DNA of 64,000 nt from Lutispora sp003527145 (GTDB taxonomy: Bacteria; Bacillota; Clostridia; Lutisporales; Lutisporaceae), in the NCBI GenBank assembly GCA_029983695.1, contig JASBZB010000002.1, positions 127,816 through 191,815 of the forward strand, given 5' to 3'. The position numbers and the translations under genes are program-made. Positions 34,926 through 44,119 of this stretch are shown here, one piece after another. The notes under the pieces are model-generated. The model did not search any database and was not told where the DNA came from. It worked only from the letters and a program-made list of their open reading frames with translations. How positions within the stretch are numbered: position 1 is the stretch's first letter; the number at the start of each line of letters is the position of its first letter.

Positions 34926-34954
34926 ATTATATATCACGTATAGTAATATCTCAA
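34926..34954 (-). promoter_or_regulatory. tspO promoter with operator in the spacer
   Basis: Minus-strand TTGAGA (34954-34949), 17-base spacer, TATAAT (34931-34926). On the plus strand ATATCAC (34931-34937) and GTAATAT (34943-34949) form a 7-5-7 dyad (one mismatch) between -35 and -10. A further half-site GTGATAT lies at 34982-34988, near the regulator gene's start. Confidence 0.7.
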
Positions 34955-35013
34955 GATTTATATTTATTATTATTATGTTCTGTGATATATTATATCTTGA
35001 AAAGAGGTGTAAA

Positions 35014-35907
35014 ATGAACATAGAACTTTCAATGCAAATAAAATCCCTGAGAAAATTAAATGGATACACTCAAAGAGAATTTGCGGACCTCCTTGGTGTG
35101 GGTCAAGCCACTGTGTCCAACTATGAGAAAGGCATCAGGGTGCCAGACACAGAAAAACTAGCTAAGATTGCAAGCCTCTTTGAGGTTACTTTGGATTACC
35201 TTTTAGGAAGAGATATAGATAGCCTCTCTAAAAAGGAAATTAATACAAAGATTATGGCTTTTAAATCCCTTGATGAAGCCTGCAGAATATTCTTGCGCCT
35301 TCTCATTGAGGGAGACCGTAAGGAGGCAGAGAGACTTATATATAATCTTCGTGAAAGTAAAGTTAATATAAGAGATATTTATTTTGGGATTCTCGGCAGA
35401 GCACTTAAGGAAGTTGGCGTACTTTGGGAAAGGGGCAATATAGATGTTTGGAAGGAGCATTATATTTCTGAGGTAGTAATGGATATTATGAGGGAACTGA
35501 AGGTTAGGGAGAGAAAAAACAAGAACGAGTCCCACTCAGTGCTAGCCCTCACTCCAGGTCCCGAAATGCATAACATTGGCCTTAAGATGATAGCCGACCT
35601 TCTTGAGCTAGAGGGCCGGGAGGTAACCTATATTGGCTCTAATGTACCTGTTTTGAGTATTATTAAAGCTATTGAAATTATTAAACCGAATATAATAGCC
35701 TTTTCTGTTACCATGCCCTATCATATAGAAGCTGCAAAGAATACCATAGCAGCACTTAGAAACTACTTTGATAATAAAGTTCCAAGGATAATAGTAGGCG
35801 GTTTAGCCTTTTTAAACTGCAAGGACCCTTGTGGAGAGACCGGAGCAGATTTTTATGGTTTAAGCCTTGAAGATGTAAGCAGGGCAATAGAGCAGGGAGG
35901 AATTTAA
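35014..35907 (+). CDS. XRE-HTH/B12-binding regulator, CarH-like light sensor candidate
   Basis: 297 residues from ATG 35014 (AGAGGTG upstream). Domain order: XRE-type HTH (about 5-62, GYTQREFADLLGVGQATVSN), linker, B12-binding helical-bundle cap (about 80-165) with LWERGNIDVWKEH, which is exactly the W-x9-EH motif of CarH photoreceptors, then a Rossmann B12-binding domain with PEMHNIG, the ExHxxG/DxHxxG motif giving the lower His ligand to cobalt, and a GGLAF loop. Known CarH/LitR proteins use a MerR HTH; here it is XRE. Light breaking the Co-C bond of adenosylcobalamin would relieve repression. Followed directly by uvsE. Confidence 0.88.
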   Translation: MNIELSMQIKSLRKLNGYTQREFADLLGVGQATVSNYEKGIRVPDTEKLAKIASLFEVTLDYLLGRDIDSLSKKEINTKIMAFKSLDEACRIFLRLLIEGDRKEAERLIYNLRESKVNIRDIYFGILGRALKEVGVLWERGNIDVWKEHYISEVVMDIMRELKVRERKNKNESHSVLALTPGPEMHNIGLKMIADLLELEGREVTYIGSNVPVLSIIKAIEIIKPNIIAFSVTMPYHIEAAKNTIAALRNYFDNKVPRIIVGGLAFLNCKDPCGETGADFYGLSLEDVSRAIEQGGI

Positions 35908-37155
35908 TTGATCACCAATGGTCGGATCGGTTATGCCTGTACTCCCATTTCCATACCTTATAGAACCTCTAGAAGCTTTCTTCTTAAGAATTTTAAGGAG
36001 GAAGTTTTTAAGGAGTGTGTTATGGACAATTTAAATGATTTAATGAACATACTCAGATGGAACGTTGATAGTAATATATACCTTTTTCGAATAAGCTCCG
36101 ACATAATCCCCTTTGGTAGCCATTCAATAAATAAAATAGCTTGGTGGGAGATTTTTAGAGAAGAGCTTTCAAAAATCGGTGTCTTTATCAGGGAGAACAA
36201 GATCAGGATATCCATGCATCCCGGTCAATATACTGTCCTTAACTCCCCGAAGAAAGAGGTACTTCAAAAGAGTCTTGCAGATCTGGAGTATCACTGCAGA
36301 TTTTTAGATGCACTTAATGTTGACTACACAAACAAGCTAGTACTCCATGTTGGTGGTGTATACGAAGACAAGAATTTCGCTATCAAGAGGTTTGTTGAAA
36401 ACTTTCAAAGGCTTTCTCCTTCCGCCCAGAAGAGGCTTGTAATAGAGAATGATGATAAGAGCTACACCATTGAGGATATTCTTGAGATTTGTAACCTTCT
36501 TAAAATTCCTGCTGTCTTTGACAACCTCCATCATAAACTCAATCCCTGCAGCCTTAAATGGAAGAATATCATCTCATGTGTTAAAGATACTTGGAAAGAA
36601 GATGACGGAAGGGTCAAGTTTCATTATTCGGATCAGGATACGGTGAAAAAAGGGGGAGCCCACTCAAAGTCCGTAGTAACAGAAAATTTTTTGAATTACA
36701 TGGAAAGCATCAAAGGTATTGAAGCGGATGTAATGCTAGAAGTCAAAGATAAGGAAATATCGGCAATAAAATGCATATACTCCTTAGATGAGATTCTGCC
36801 CGTCTCAAAAAGAACAGATCAGTGGGCAAAGTACAAATACTCTATAATGGAGAAAAACTATTCCTTTTGTAAACAATGTAGCAATCTCATAAATTCAAAT
36901 ATCCCAATATCTGAGGTTTACATTTACATGGATGAATGCCTGAGCATGCCCTTTCAAGAGGGAAGTTTTGTAAACACTGCCCATCATGTATACGGATATG
37001 TAAAGAATAGAGCAACAGAAAAGGAAAAGGAAATTTTTAATAACCTTTTAAGAGAGCCTGTGGAAAACAAGGATAAGATAAAGGGCCATTTAAGAAAGCT
37101 ATGCAAGAAATATGATGTTAAGTATATGAACAAGTCCTATTACTTTATTTTGTAA
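35908..37155 (+). CDS. uvsE: UV damage endonuclease UvsE (UVDE)
   Basis: 415 residues. TTG start immediately after the regulator's stop, with GGGAGG 7 bases upstream, so the two are translated in tandem. The N-terminus RIGYACTPISIPYRTSRS and later motifs RISSDIIPFGSH, RISMHPGQYTVLNS, VLHVGGVYEDK, LVIENDDKSYTIED, PAVFDNLHHKLNP and KFHYSDQD are the TIM-barrel metal ligands of the UVDE family. The enzyme nicks DNA 5' of UV photoproducts. About 100 residues longer than the core family, with a Cys-containing tail (FCKQCSNLI). Control by a B12 light sensor would be a direct logic for a UV repair gene. Confidence 0.93.
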   Translation: MITNGRIGYACTPISIPYRTSRSFLLKNFKEEVFKECVMDNLNDLMNILRWNVDSNIYLFRISSDIIPFGSHSINKIAWWEIFREELSKIGVFIRENKIRISMHPGQYTVLNSPKKEVLQKSLADLEYHCRFLDALNVDYTNKLVLHVGGVYEDKNFAIKRFVENFQRLSPSAQKRLVIENDDKSYTIEDILEICNLLKIPAVFDNLHHKLNPCSLKWKNIISCVKDTWKEDDGRVKFHYSDQDTVKKGGAHSKSVVTENFLNYMESIKGIEADVMLEVKDKEISAIKCIYSLDEILPVSKRTDQWAKYKYSIMEKNYSFCKQCSNLINSNIPISEVYIYMDECLSMPFQEGSFVNTAHHVYGYVKNRATEKEKEIFNNLLREPVENKDKIKGHLRKLCKKYDVKYMNKSYYFIL

Positions 37156-37214
37156 TTTGGATTTCCAGTACCTTTAGAAAGATGAATGATTCTGATTGAT
37201 GAAAATAACTGTAT

Positions 37215-37418
37215 TTATCTCAGCAAACCACCCCTTGGCTCAATGATTAGACCTATGAATGGCAGTATGTAAGCATATTCCCGATTTTCATCAAATGATA
37301 TTGCCGTCCATGCCTCGATGGCCTTGAGTATATCATCATATTGATTATGAGTACACCAAGTATAATAACGGCTGACCTTGGGCCTGATATAAACAATATC
37401 CGGTTTCTGCTCATACCG
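37215..37418 (-). pseudogene. Unassigned gene remnant
   Basis: A 67-codon open stretch with no start, preceded by a stop at 37419-37421, reads RYEQKPDIVYIRPKVSRYYT and later AIEAWTAISFDENREYAYIL, with natural-looking amino-acid use. It appears to be the C-terminal end of a lost gene; I cannot name the family. Confidence 0.3.
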
Positions 37419-37458
37419 TCAGCCGCCATTAGTACCGTGAGCATAAGGATGACAGCAG

Positions 37459-38067
37459 CTATTCTTCAATGTTTGCACGAACTGAATAGGCCGAGATCCT
37501 CTTCTGATATCTTATCGTCGGTATGGAACATAATATTCCCAAAATGCCAAATGCAATTACCCCCTTGGAAATAAACCCTTTATCAATAAATTGCCAAGCA
37601 ACGAAGGTTAAAAGCATAACGACAGTTACCAGCCACGCGTTTCTTAAGGACTTGTAATAATTGGATTTATCGGAATTTGTGGTATGCAGCTCGAAAGGTT
37701 TGCCGGTATTCCTTTTTTCAACAATAAATAATTCTTTATTATAGTTCCCGGGTTTAGTGGAAATCTGCCCCATACCGCTGCCATATGGTCTCCATCTCAA
37801 TTTGATTGCTGAAAAATTGAGATTGGCATTTTTATAGAACACTTTATAACCGAGTTCCTCTAAAAAAGCCCTATATTCTCTTTCTTTTTTAAAACTCTGT
37901 TGAGCAACAAACTCAATAGCATATTGATATTCACCAGGCTGGCACTCTTCAAAATCATAAGTCATTTTCCCTGTTTTTATTAGTCGATACCCTTTTTGTG
38001 CCATTTGATTTAACCAGTTTTCCTGAGTATCCAAAAATCCGCCAAAAAAACGATAACATTTTTTCAT
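37459..38067 (-). CDS. DUF2812 membrane protein
   Basis: 202 residues. Start MKKCYRFFGGFLDTQENWLN and GYRLIKTGKMTYDFEECQPG are typical of DUF2812. Two membrane helices near the C-terminus (about 145-165 and 168-188). Start overlaps the padR stop by 4 bases. DUF2812 proteins are nearly always partners of PadR regulators in Firmicutes; function unknown. Family members can have two membrane halves; this one seems to have one. Confidence 0.85.
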   Translation of the reverse strand: MKKCYRFFGGFLDTQENWLNQMAQKGYRLIKTGKMTYDFEECQPGEYQYAIEFVAQQSFKKEREYRAFLEELGYKVFYKNANLNFSAIKLRWRPYGSGMGQISTKPGNYNKELFIVEKRNTGKPFELHTTNSDKSNYYKSLRNAWLVTVVMLLTFVAWQFIDKGFISKGVIAFGILGILCSIPTIRYQKRISAYSVRANIEE

Positions 38068-38393
38068 TGTTCTTGCCCCCCAATAATTTCTTCTGCTATA
38101 TTGATTAAGCTTTTTAGTCTTTTCATCTCTGCTTCTGCTATTTCCTTACCAATCTCTGTAATAACATATTCTTTTTTTCTGCCGCTTCCATCGTCAACAG
38201 GCATTATCCAATTCCGTTCCTGCAAGGTGTTTATCGCACCGTAGAGCGAACCTGCTCCCAAAATTAAACGGCCTTGTGTTTTATCTTCTACAAATTTCAT
38301 AATTCCATATCCATGACTTGGAGTATATAAAGACAGCAATATAAAAAAAGTTACTTCTGTTAAAGCACCGCCTTTTGCGTTGTCTCTCATCAT
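38064..38393 (-). CDS. PadR family transcriptional regulator
   Basis: 109 residues. Winged helix with the PadR segments FILLSLYTPSHGYGIMKFVE, LGAGSLYGAINTLQERNWI and SGRKKEYVITEIGKEI. RBS GGAGG precedes tandem ATGs. It is the first gene of a two-gene operon and has a perfect long dyad over its own -10, so it is autorepressed and probably controls only the DUF2812 gene. Confidence 0.93.
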   Translation of the reverse strand: MMRDNAKGGALTEVTFFILLSLYTPSHGYGIMKFVEDKTQGRLILGAGSLYGAINTLQERNWIMPVDDGSGRKKEYVITEIGKEIAEAEMKRLKSLINIAEEIIGGQEQ

Positions 38394-38404
38394 TTCCCCT
38401 CCTG

Positions 38405-38458
38405 TATAGTTATTACGGTTACTGTAATAACTATATCACTAACTGTAATATGTGTCAA
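38405..38458 (-). promoter_or_regulatory. padR promoter and operator
   Basis: Minus-strand TTGACA (38458-38453), 17-base spacer, TATAGT (38435-38430). A perfect 12-7-12 dyad, TATAGTTATTAC (38405-38416) and GTAATAACTATA (38424-38435), covers the -10 and start region; one more GTAATA lies at 38444-38449. Confidence 0.88.
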
Positions 38459-38462
38459 TAGA

Positions 38463-38490
38463 AAAAGCATTATCATGCGATAATGCTTTT
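38463..38490. terminator. Bidirectional hairpin AAAAGCATTATC/GATAATGCTTTT
   Basis: Perfect 12-bp arms with loop ATGC; ends in A/T runs on both strands. It separates the ABC exporter unit from padR. The rest of 38491-38770 shows no gene. Confidence 0.75.
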
Positions 38491-38770
38491 AAGCCCAATT
38501 TTTGTTTCAAAACCACAATATCTTGTGGTTGACTCCTCTTCCTTTTAACCCCAATACGTCATCAGAATTATACTCTCAACGTGACTTGCGGATACAAAAG
38601 CGTCAATTTTCGATTCAATAAATTCTGTTGATTCAGAATTAGACAAGTCAAAAATTTCTACCGACTTTATTACTTACTCAGTTCTTACAAGTCCTGAATA
38701 AATAGTCACAACGCTAATATTATCTATTGTTGATTACCATCCAACCCTAAACTGAGTAAAAGGTCTATGG

Positions 38771-39532
38771 TTATAAGCTTGTTTCCTTTTTTAGTCTGTG
38801 CAATGCCCATGAAAAACTAATACTGCACATAACCGCAAGTAAAAGAAATACAAATGTAACATCGCGGACAGCAATATTTCCATGTAAAATCAAATCTCTT
38901 AAGACATTAATTACTTGAGTAAACGGGTTTAGATTAACTGCGATTGCCAAGCCCCCTGATAATCTGTCTGCCGGAAATAATGCCGTGCTTAGAAAGAAGA
39001 TTGGCAAGACAATTGCGTTCATCACGGTTTCGTAAATGACCTCGTTAGGAAGGCAAAGGCTAATCGCATAAGTAAGTCCTGCTATAAAAAATGCTGTCAT
39101 AAATATCAACAAAGCAATTAGGAGCGCTCCTATAAACCCAGAAGCAATTTTTACAGAAAATAACAGACTGACAATGCACATAATAGCAACTTCAATAAAA
39201 GTACATAATACTGCTTCTAATACTTGACCCAGTACAATTGAGCTTCTTTGAACCGGGGCAATCAACACCCTGTAAAAACTCCCATCGGTTTTCATCAGAT
39301 AATTCATGATACCGCTGCTGCTGCAAGCTCCAAAACTTACAAGTACAACAAGCCCAGGAAGAATAAAGGCCGTATAGTTTTCAATTCCAATACCCTGCAT
39401 GGACTGTCCGGCAACAGCGCTATATAAAACCAGCCAAAGTATAGGCTGCAGAATTGTCATTACAATAGTAAAAGCGTTGTGAAAGCGCCACTTAATATTG
39501 CGCTGAAGTAGAGTAAAAACATCCATCAGCAC
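38771..39532 (-). CDS. ABC-2 type transporter permease (DrrB-like)
   Basis: 253 residues with six membrane helices. N-terminal cytoplasmic LQRNIKWRFHNAF, and the ABC-2 signature region LNPFTQVINVLRDLILHGN near residue 205. Start overlaps the ATPase gene by 7 bases. Forms a drug/lipid-type exporter with the DrrA-like ATPase. Last gene of an AraC-led unit. Confidence 0.92.
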   Translation of the reverse strand: MLMDVFTLLQRNIKWRFHNAFTIVMTILQPILWLVLYSAVAGQSMQGIGIENYTAFILPGLVVLVSFGACSSSGIMNYLMKTDGSFYRVLIAPVQRSSIVLGQVLEAVLCTFIEVAIMCIVSLLFSVKIASGFIGALLIALLIFMTAFFIAGLTYAISLCLPNEVIYETVMNAIVLPIFFLSTALFPADRLSGGLAIAVNLNPFTQVINVLRDLILHGNIAVRDVTFVFLLLAVMCSISFSWALHRLKKETSL

Positions 39533-40476
39533 GCCCCCTTACCATCTTCACCGGTTAGCCTGATAAAAACGTCTTCCAAAGTAGGCTGCATAATTTCTAT
39601 CCCCAAGAAAGGAATAGCATGCTCCAGCAGCCACCAATTCGCTTTTTCTAAATCGTTATGCCCGTTTTTTAAACCGGCAATAATTTTATCACGGCGCAAG
39701 TCAGATTCTTTCAGATCTACAACACTTTTTAATGACTCAAAACAGTTTTGAGCTTGTTCTTTTGATGCAAAGCTTATTTTCAGCATGTCTTGTCGCAAGT
39801 ATTCTCTGAGAGCATGAGGAGTACCTTGAAGTATATCTTTCCCATTCTTCATAATGCATATGGTATCACTTAATCGGTCAGCTTCCTCTAAATAATGGGT
39901 TGTCAAAAAAATCGTGGTTCCAAAATCATTTCTGATTTTTTTCATCATGTCCCACATTGCCGTGCGGGATTGAATGTCCATACCGACGGTTGGCTCGTCC
40001 AAGAATAATACTTTTGGATTTGACATCATATTCAGTGCAATATCAAGCCGTCTTTTTATTCCCCCGGAATAAGAGGAGACAGGGTGTTTTAAATATCGCT
40101 CTAATCCAAAGCAGGCAATCAAGGTTTCCATCCGCTTTCTTGCTTCGGCTTTCGGTACCTTGTAGAGCTTGCTTTGAAACATCATATTTTCCGTAAGGGA
40201 CAAATGCGTATCAATGGAAGTCCGCTGTGCCACGCAGGATATTTGTGTGCGAATTTCGGGCGCTTCCCTGTAAATGTCTTTTCCAAACATGGTAACAAGA
40301 CCGGAGGTAGGAGCCAGATAAGTGGTCAGTATATTAATAAGCGTTGATTTTCCCGCACCATTTTGTCCTAAAAGTGAGAAAATTTCTCCTTTCTTGACTG
40401 TTACGTTCAAGCCATTTAATGCCTGTACGCCGTTCTTATACTTTTTTATTAACTTTTCGGTTCGAATAGCGAGCAT
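39526..40476 (-). CDS. ABC exporter ATPase (DrrA-like)
   Basis: 316 residues from ATG 40476 (AAGGAGG upstream). Walker A LLGQNGAGKST, signature YSGGIKRRLDIALNMM, Walker B VLFLDEPTVGMD, H-loop LTTHYLEEADR, and a C-terminal DrrA-type extension ending LEDVFIRLTGEDG. Begins 1 base after the GyrI-like gene. Powers export through the adjacent permease. Confidence 0.95.
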   Translation of the reverse strand: MLAIRTEKLIKKYKNGVQALNGLNVTVKKGEIFSLLGQNGAGKSTLINILTTYLAPTSGLVTMFGKDIYREAPEIRTQISCVAQRTSIDTHLSLTENMMFQSKLYKVPKAEARKRMETLIACFGLERYLKHPVSSYSGGIKRRLDIALNMMSNPKVLFLDEPTVGMDIQSRTAMWDMMKKIRNDFGTTIFLTTHYLEEADRLSDTICIMKNGKDILQGTPHALREYLRQDMLKISFASKEQAQNCFESLKSVVDLKESDLRRDKIIAGLKNGHNDLEKANWWLLEHAIPFLGIEIMQPTLEDVFIRLTGEDGKGAC

Positions 40477-40477
40477 A

Positions 40478-40933
40478 TTATTCCTCCTTAATAGGGAATA
40501 GAACTTCCGTAACATATTGGGCGGGGTTCCCTTTCAGGAACATTCCGGGTCCTTTGATGAAAACCTCTCTAAATGGCAGTCTAAGCTGGAGATTATGTTG
40601 AGCCGCATATCGGTCAATTGCTGTATAAGCATTATGCAGGGTCTCATAAGAACCAGTATGTGTAACGCTGATTGCTTTAATAGGAGGAAATTCTTTTATT
40701 TCAATTCCATTTTTGACGGGTGTTTCCTCAGTTGGTACGCACAGGTCCATTTCACCCATTTTTGTTTCAGGATTCATCACATAATAGCAAAAAAATGGCG
40801 CGCCGCTTGTCTTTCCTTTAATAGACTGAAAAACACTGGGAAAAACCTTGTTGGCCTCTGCTGCAATTCCCTTGTATCTCAGAAAAGCAACTCGAATCGG
40901 TTCAATATCTCTGATTTCAATTTGGTATTCCAT
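40478..40933 (-). CDS. GyrI-like small-molecule binding protein
   Basis: 151 residues. Pattern MEYQIEIRDIEPIRVAFLRYKG, CVPTEETP and AISVTHTGSYETLHNAYTAI is the GyrI-like/effector-binding (SHS2) fold, a stand-alone version of the ligand domain found in AraC/MerR activators. Lies between the AraC regulator (3 bases away) and the exporter, so it may bind or hydrolyse the exported compound or fine-tune the sensor. Confidence 0.88.
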   Translation of the reverse strand: MEYQIEIRDIEPIRVAFLRYKGIAAEANKVFPSVFQSIKGKTSGAPFFCYYVMNPETKMGEMDLCVPTEETPVKNGIEIKEFPPIKAISVTHTGSYETLHNAYTAIDRYAAQHNLQLRLPFREVFIKGPGMFLKGNPAQYVTEVLFPIKEE

Positions 40934-40936
40934 TTT

Positions 40937-41803
40937 TTAATTCCCCTTTTCCTTTTTTATAGCAATCCATACTTCGGAATGCCCCTCTTGTGGTTTTTCT
41001 TTACTGATGGGATACACTTCTACGTCCGGCAGTTCTGCGTAAGCATACCCTGAAAACGGAAGCCATTCTGTAAGAAAACGTCTGAAGATATTTTGAATGG
41101 ATTCTTTGAAATGTCCGTCACTTTCAAATATCACCCATGTTGCTGCCGGGATTTCATATTCAGACATTCCTGCAGGAACGGGCTGATCCGTCGCAGCTGC
41201 AATATAATAATAAATCTCATCCGGATTTTGATAAACAGTAACACCCAGCACTGCATCCGGATTTTTATTAGACAGTTCGCAGACTTCTGTGAATCGGTTA
41301 TCCTGTAATGCTCTGTTCCAAAAAGGCGGAACCAGTTTTTGGTTTTCCTCCATGTCCTCTGTTAATGGAATGCGTATACCTACAATCCTCATAGACTCTT
41401 TTTCTTCCATACGATATGGCATAGCATCACCTCCTGTAACTTTAACGGAAAATTTAATGGGGGGATATGCATGAAGCACACACCCTTGAGATTTGGCAGC
41501 AGAGGGAGAAATTCCATGAACGCTCTGAAACGCCCGGTTAAAAGATGTCGGGGAATTGTATCCGTATTTAAGTGCAACATCCAGTACCTTTGTATCTGTG
41601 GATTGCAATTCAAAGGCAGCCTGTGTCATTCTCCGGCGGCGGATATATTCAGACAACGGAATACCGGCTACATAGGTAAACATACGTCCGAAATAATAAG
41701 GCGAGCAACACGCTATTTTTGCTGCTTCCTCACATGAGATCTCGTTATCCAAGTTCTTTTCGATATAATCAATAGCGTTGCTTAACTTTTTTAGCCACTC
41801 CAT
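40937..41803 (-). CDS. AraC family regulator with GyrI-like effector domain
   Basis: 288 residues. N-terminal AraC double HTH (about 1-105: ISCEEAAKIACCSPYYFGRMF, DVALKYGYNSPTSFNRAFQ) and C-terminal GyrI-like domain (about 125-285). AAGGAGG before ATG. Heads the AraC-GyrI-ABC exporter operon; in analogous units the effector domain senses the exporter's substrate and turns on the operon. Confidence 0.93.
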   Translation of the reverse strand: MEWLKKLSNAIDYIEKNLDNEISCEEAAKIACCSPYYFGRMFTYVAGIPLSEYIRRRRMTQAAFELQSTDTKVLDVALKYGYNSPTSFNRAFQSVHGISPSAAKSQGCVLHAYPPIKFSVKVTGGDAMPYRMEEKESMRIVGIRIPLTEDMEENQKLVPPFWNRALQDNRFTEVCELSNKNPDAVLGVTVYQNPDEIYYYIAAATDQPVPAGMSEYEIPAATWVIFESDGHFKESIQNIFRRFLTEWLPFSGYAYAELPDVEVYPISKEKPQEGHSEVWIAIKKEKGN

Positions 41804-41914
41804 TTCTCCACCTCCTTGTAAAAATCATACTATGTAAAGCAAATTTATTCCTCGCTTTTTATGTCCTCTTTTGTAAACTCTACTTTATCGCAATAAAATT
41901 TATATATCAACAAT

Positions 41915-41952
41915 AGCAGCCCACACTTTTTATAATAAAAGTGTGGGCTGCT
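41915..41952. terminator. Terminator after the AAA+/propeller/VWA operon
   Basis: Perfect 16-bp arms AGCAGCCCACACTTTT (41915-41930) and its complement (41937-41952), loop TATAAT, with T or A runs usable in both directions. Confidence 0.85.
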
Positions 41953-42163
41953 GCTTGCTACTAAACTACATCTCTATTAATTTTTTTAACGTAGAAAGAA
42001 TTTTTGAAAGCCTTCGGCTGACCGTATATTGGCTTAACGTAAACTCTCAACAAGATAAACGGCAAGACCACGTCCCCTCTCACTAGGCAGTTTATCTTTC
42101 CGGATGATTGCAAGGATTTTATCCTCCAAACTGCTGACATTTTATGTATGTAAACAGCCTGAG
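41953..42163. other. Gap downstream of the VWA gene
   Basis: No intact gene. On the minus strand a short stretch ending near 42033 reads KILAIIRKDKLPSERGRGLA then VYLVESLR-stop, possibly the tail of a lost gene of unknown family. Confidence 0.3.
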
Positions 42164-44107
42164 CTATTTATTAAAAATAGACTGCATATTTTTTTCTACT
42201 GCTTTTAGCAGTTCTTTCGGCAGTTTTTCTACTTGTTCACCAATCATTACCCCGTGTGGTTGTTTGTATCCTTCATTCCATACGAAATTAAAAATCTTTT
42301 CATTTGTTTCGCTATTTTTTCCTATTTGGAACGCATAGACTTCCACATTTTTGGACAACAATCCCTGTACAGCTTCTTTTGCTGCTCCTGGAAAACTTGA
42401 TGCACCGTCTGTAATTTCGAAGACTATCTTTATTTGCTTTCCATTTTTGAGTTCCCTTTCCTGCATGGGCGCAATTCTATCGGATATTTCCCTAAGACAG
42501 CTTCCATCATCGGTTGCTCCATCTGTTGCATCCAGCTTTACGATTGAGCTAATTATGTCGCTTTTTTCTTTTTTCTTTGCATTTTTAGTGTTAAATTCTT
42601 TAACATTATAATACTTACTGCCAAAAAACCAGGTTTCGCTTAAAACTTCTACTTTTTGATTCAATTGTTCTGCATTGCTTTTCAAATATCGATTAAAATC
42701 ATCAATTGACAGCAATGTCACTGCCAGAGCTTTTCTTGCCGCCTCAATTTTTGACGCATTCATTGACCCTGAGTTGTCTATCACAAAAGAAATCTCTATT
42801 CTTTCAGGCATTATATCTGTCTGAGGCTCTAGTAAGTATCTATTAAAAATAGGGATATTTTTGTAATTCCCCTTTTTTTCCGCTTCTATAAAATCTGGAT
42901 AGTATTTAACTAAGCTATCGACATCTAGTTTTCCCTTTGTTTGACCATCCTTTTTTACGCTTACTTCCTTTTTTGCATCCCCTATCAGCTTTTTCCAAAA
43001 TTTACGCATTTGTTCTCTTTCCGATTTCATTTTATTTGAATAAAATTGAAATAACTGTTGATCGGCCTGGCTAACCCCATAAGGCTCTAAATCTACCTTA
43101 CCTTGTATTGTATTTTTTACGTTTGAGCTTATTTGGTCTTGTTGATCTAACATTTCTTCTAGTATCTCTTTCTCTTCTTCCTGCGTAGATTCCAGTGAAT
43201 CCACTATGTCATCCGCTTTAGATTGTTCAAAAGGATTTTCACTTCCTTTGCCTTGCTCTTTATTCTGTCCTTCTGATTTATAAAACACCATTTCATCGAT
43301 TTCTTCTTTCCACAATTGCTCAAAAATTGGAAAGATAAAAGAACGAATAAATGGATCTCTTTCTATAATTCCTTGACCGTTATTTATCTGTCTAACTAAT
43401 TGATAATGAATAAAGTCAAAAAAAGGTTGATTGAAAATTTTTCTGTCAAATGGATTTTCTACACATCCTTCGATCTTAGGCTCTCTTTTGTATAATTCAA
43501 TAATTAGGAAACTGTTTGCAAAAGCTCTATGCCTAGGCATTTGAGAAATCGACTCAATGGTCCTGCCTGTTTGTCTCATATATGAAACAATTTTCCGGAA
43601 ATTTTCTTCATCCCTGTATATAGGACACATCTGCAAAACTCTCAGAAATGATATCTGCTTATCCAATAGATATAACAAATCAAGAATTTCTTTTCTTACA
43701 TAATTCGAAATAATTTTGGGTTGATATGCTTGATCTTTTTCCATTCCTTCTTTTTTTATCCTATCTAGAATATAGCTTGTCATGCGATCAATTTCTTTCT
43801 GCCAATCTTTTTTTCTATTCAGATATTTTTTAGTTTGCTTTTTCCAATCAGGGTATAGGGCTAACTCGTAGTAGATATGCCACATGATTTGATTGTCATC
43901 TAATTTTTCACCCAAAAAGCTTTGAAGCGGCAAGTATAAAACTCCTTTGGATGGATCTAATAGAAATCTTTCTAATTTTGGGTCAGGAATATAAATCAAA
44001 CTAGGATCTCTCGTAAATGTGGCCAATGAGCGCTGTTCTCTTTGCAAAAATTCTTCGCAATGATTTTTAGATTCTTCAATTAAAGTTTGTTCATCGAAGT
44101 CAAACAT
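42164..44107 (-). CDS. VWA domain protein of a three-gene AAA+ module
   Basis: About 647 residues from ATG 44107 (AGGAGG at 8 bases; an ATG six bases upstream is possible). N-terminal ~280 residues helical and charged, an acidic linker (about 285-330), then a C-terminal VWA domain (about 425-645) with intact metal site: FVIDNSGSMNASK (DxSxS), TDGATDDGS and ITDGASSFPG (MIDAS Thr/Asp). The layout (helical N-terminus, C-terminal VWA) resembles ViaA/CoxE partners of MoxR ATPases. No signal peptide, so cytoplasmic. Third gene of the operon, 12 bases after the propeller gene; probably delivers target or adaptor function to the ATPase. Confidence 0.85.
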   Translation of the reverse strand: MFDFDEQTLIEESKNHCEEFLQREQRSLATFTRDPSLIYIPDPKLERFLLDPSKGVLYLPLQSFLGEKLDDNQIMWHIYYELALYPDWKKQTKKYLNRKKDWQKEIDRMTSYILDRIKKEGMEKDQAYQPKIISNYVRKEILDLLYLLDKQISFLRVLQMCPIYRDEENFRKIVSYMRQTGRTIESISQMPRHRAFANSFLIIELYKREPKIEGCVENPFDRKIFNQPFFDFIHYQLVRQINNGQGIIERDPFIRSFIFPIFEQLWKEEIDEMVFYKSEGQNKEQGKGSENPFEQSKADDIVDSLESTQEEEKEILEEMLDQQDQISSNVKNTIQGKVDLEPYGVSQADQQLFQFYSNKMKSEREQMRKFWKKLIGDAKKEVSVKKDGQTKGKLDVDSLVKYYPDFIEAEKKGNYKNIPIFNRYLLEPQTDIMPERIEISFVIDNSGSMNASKIEAARKALAVTLLSIDDFNRYLKSNAEQLNQKVEVLSETWFFGSKYYNVKEFNTKNAKKKEKSDIISSIVKLDATDGATDDGSCLREISDRIAPMQERELKNGKQIKIVFEITDGASSFPGAAKEAVQGLLSKNVEVYAFQIGKNSETNEKIFNFVWNEGYKQPHGVMIGEQVEKLPKELLKAVEKNMQSIFNK

Positions 44108-44119
44108 ACTCATTTCCTC

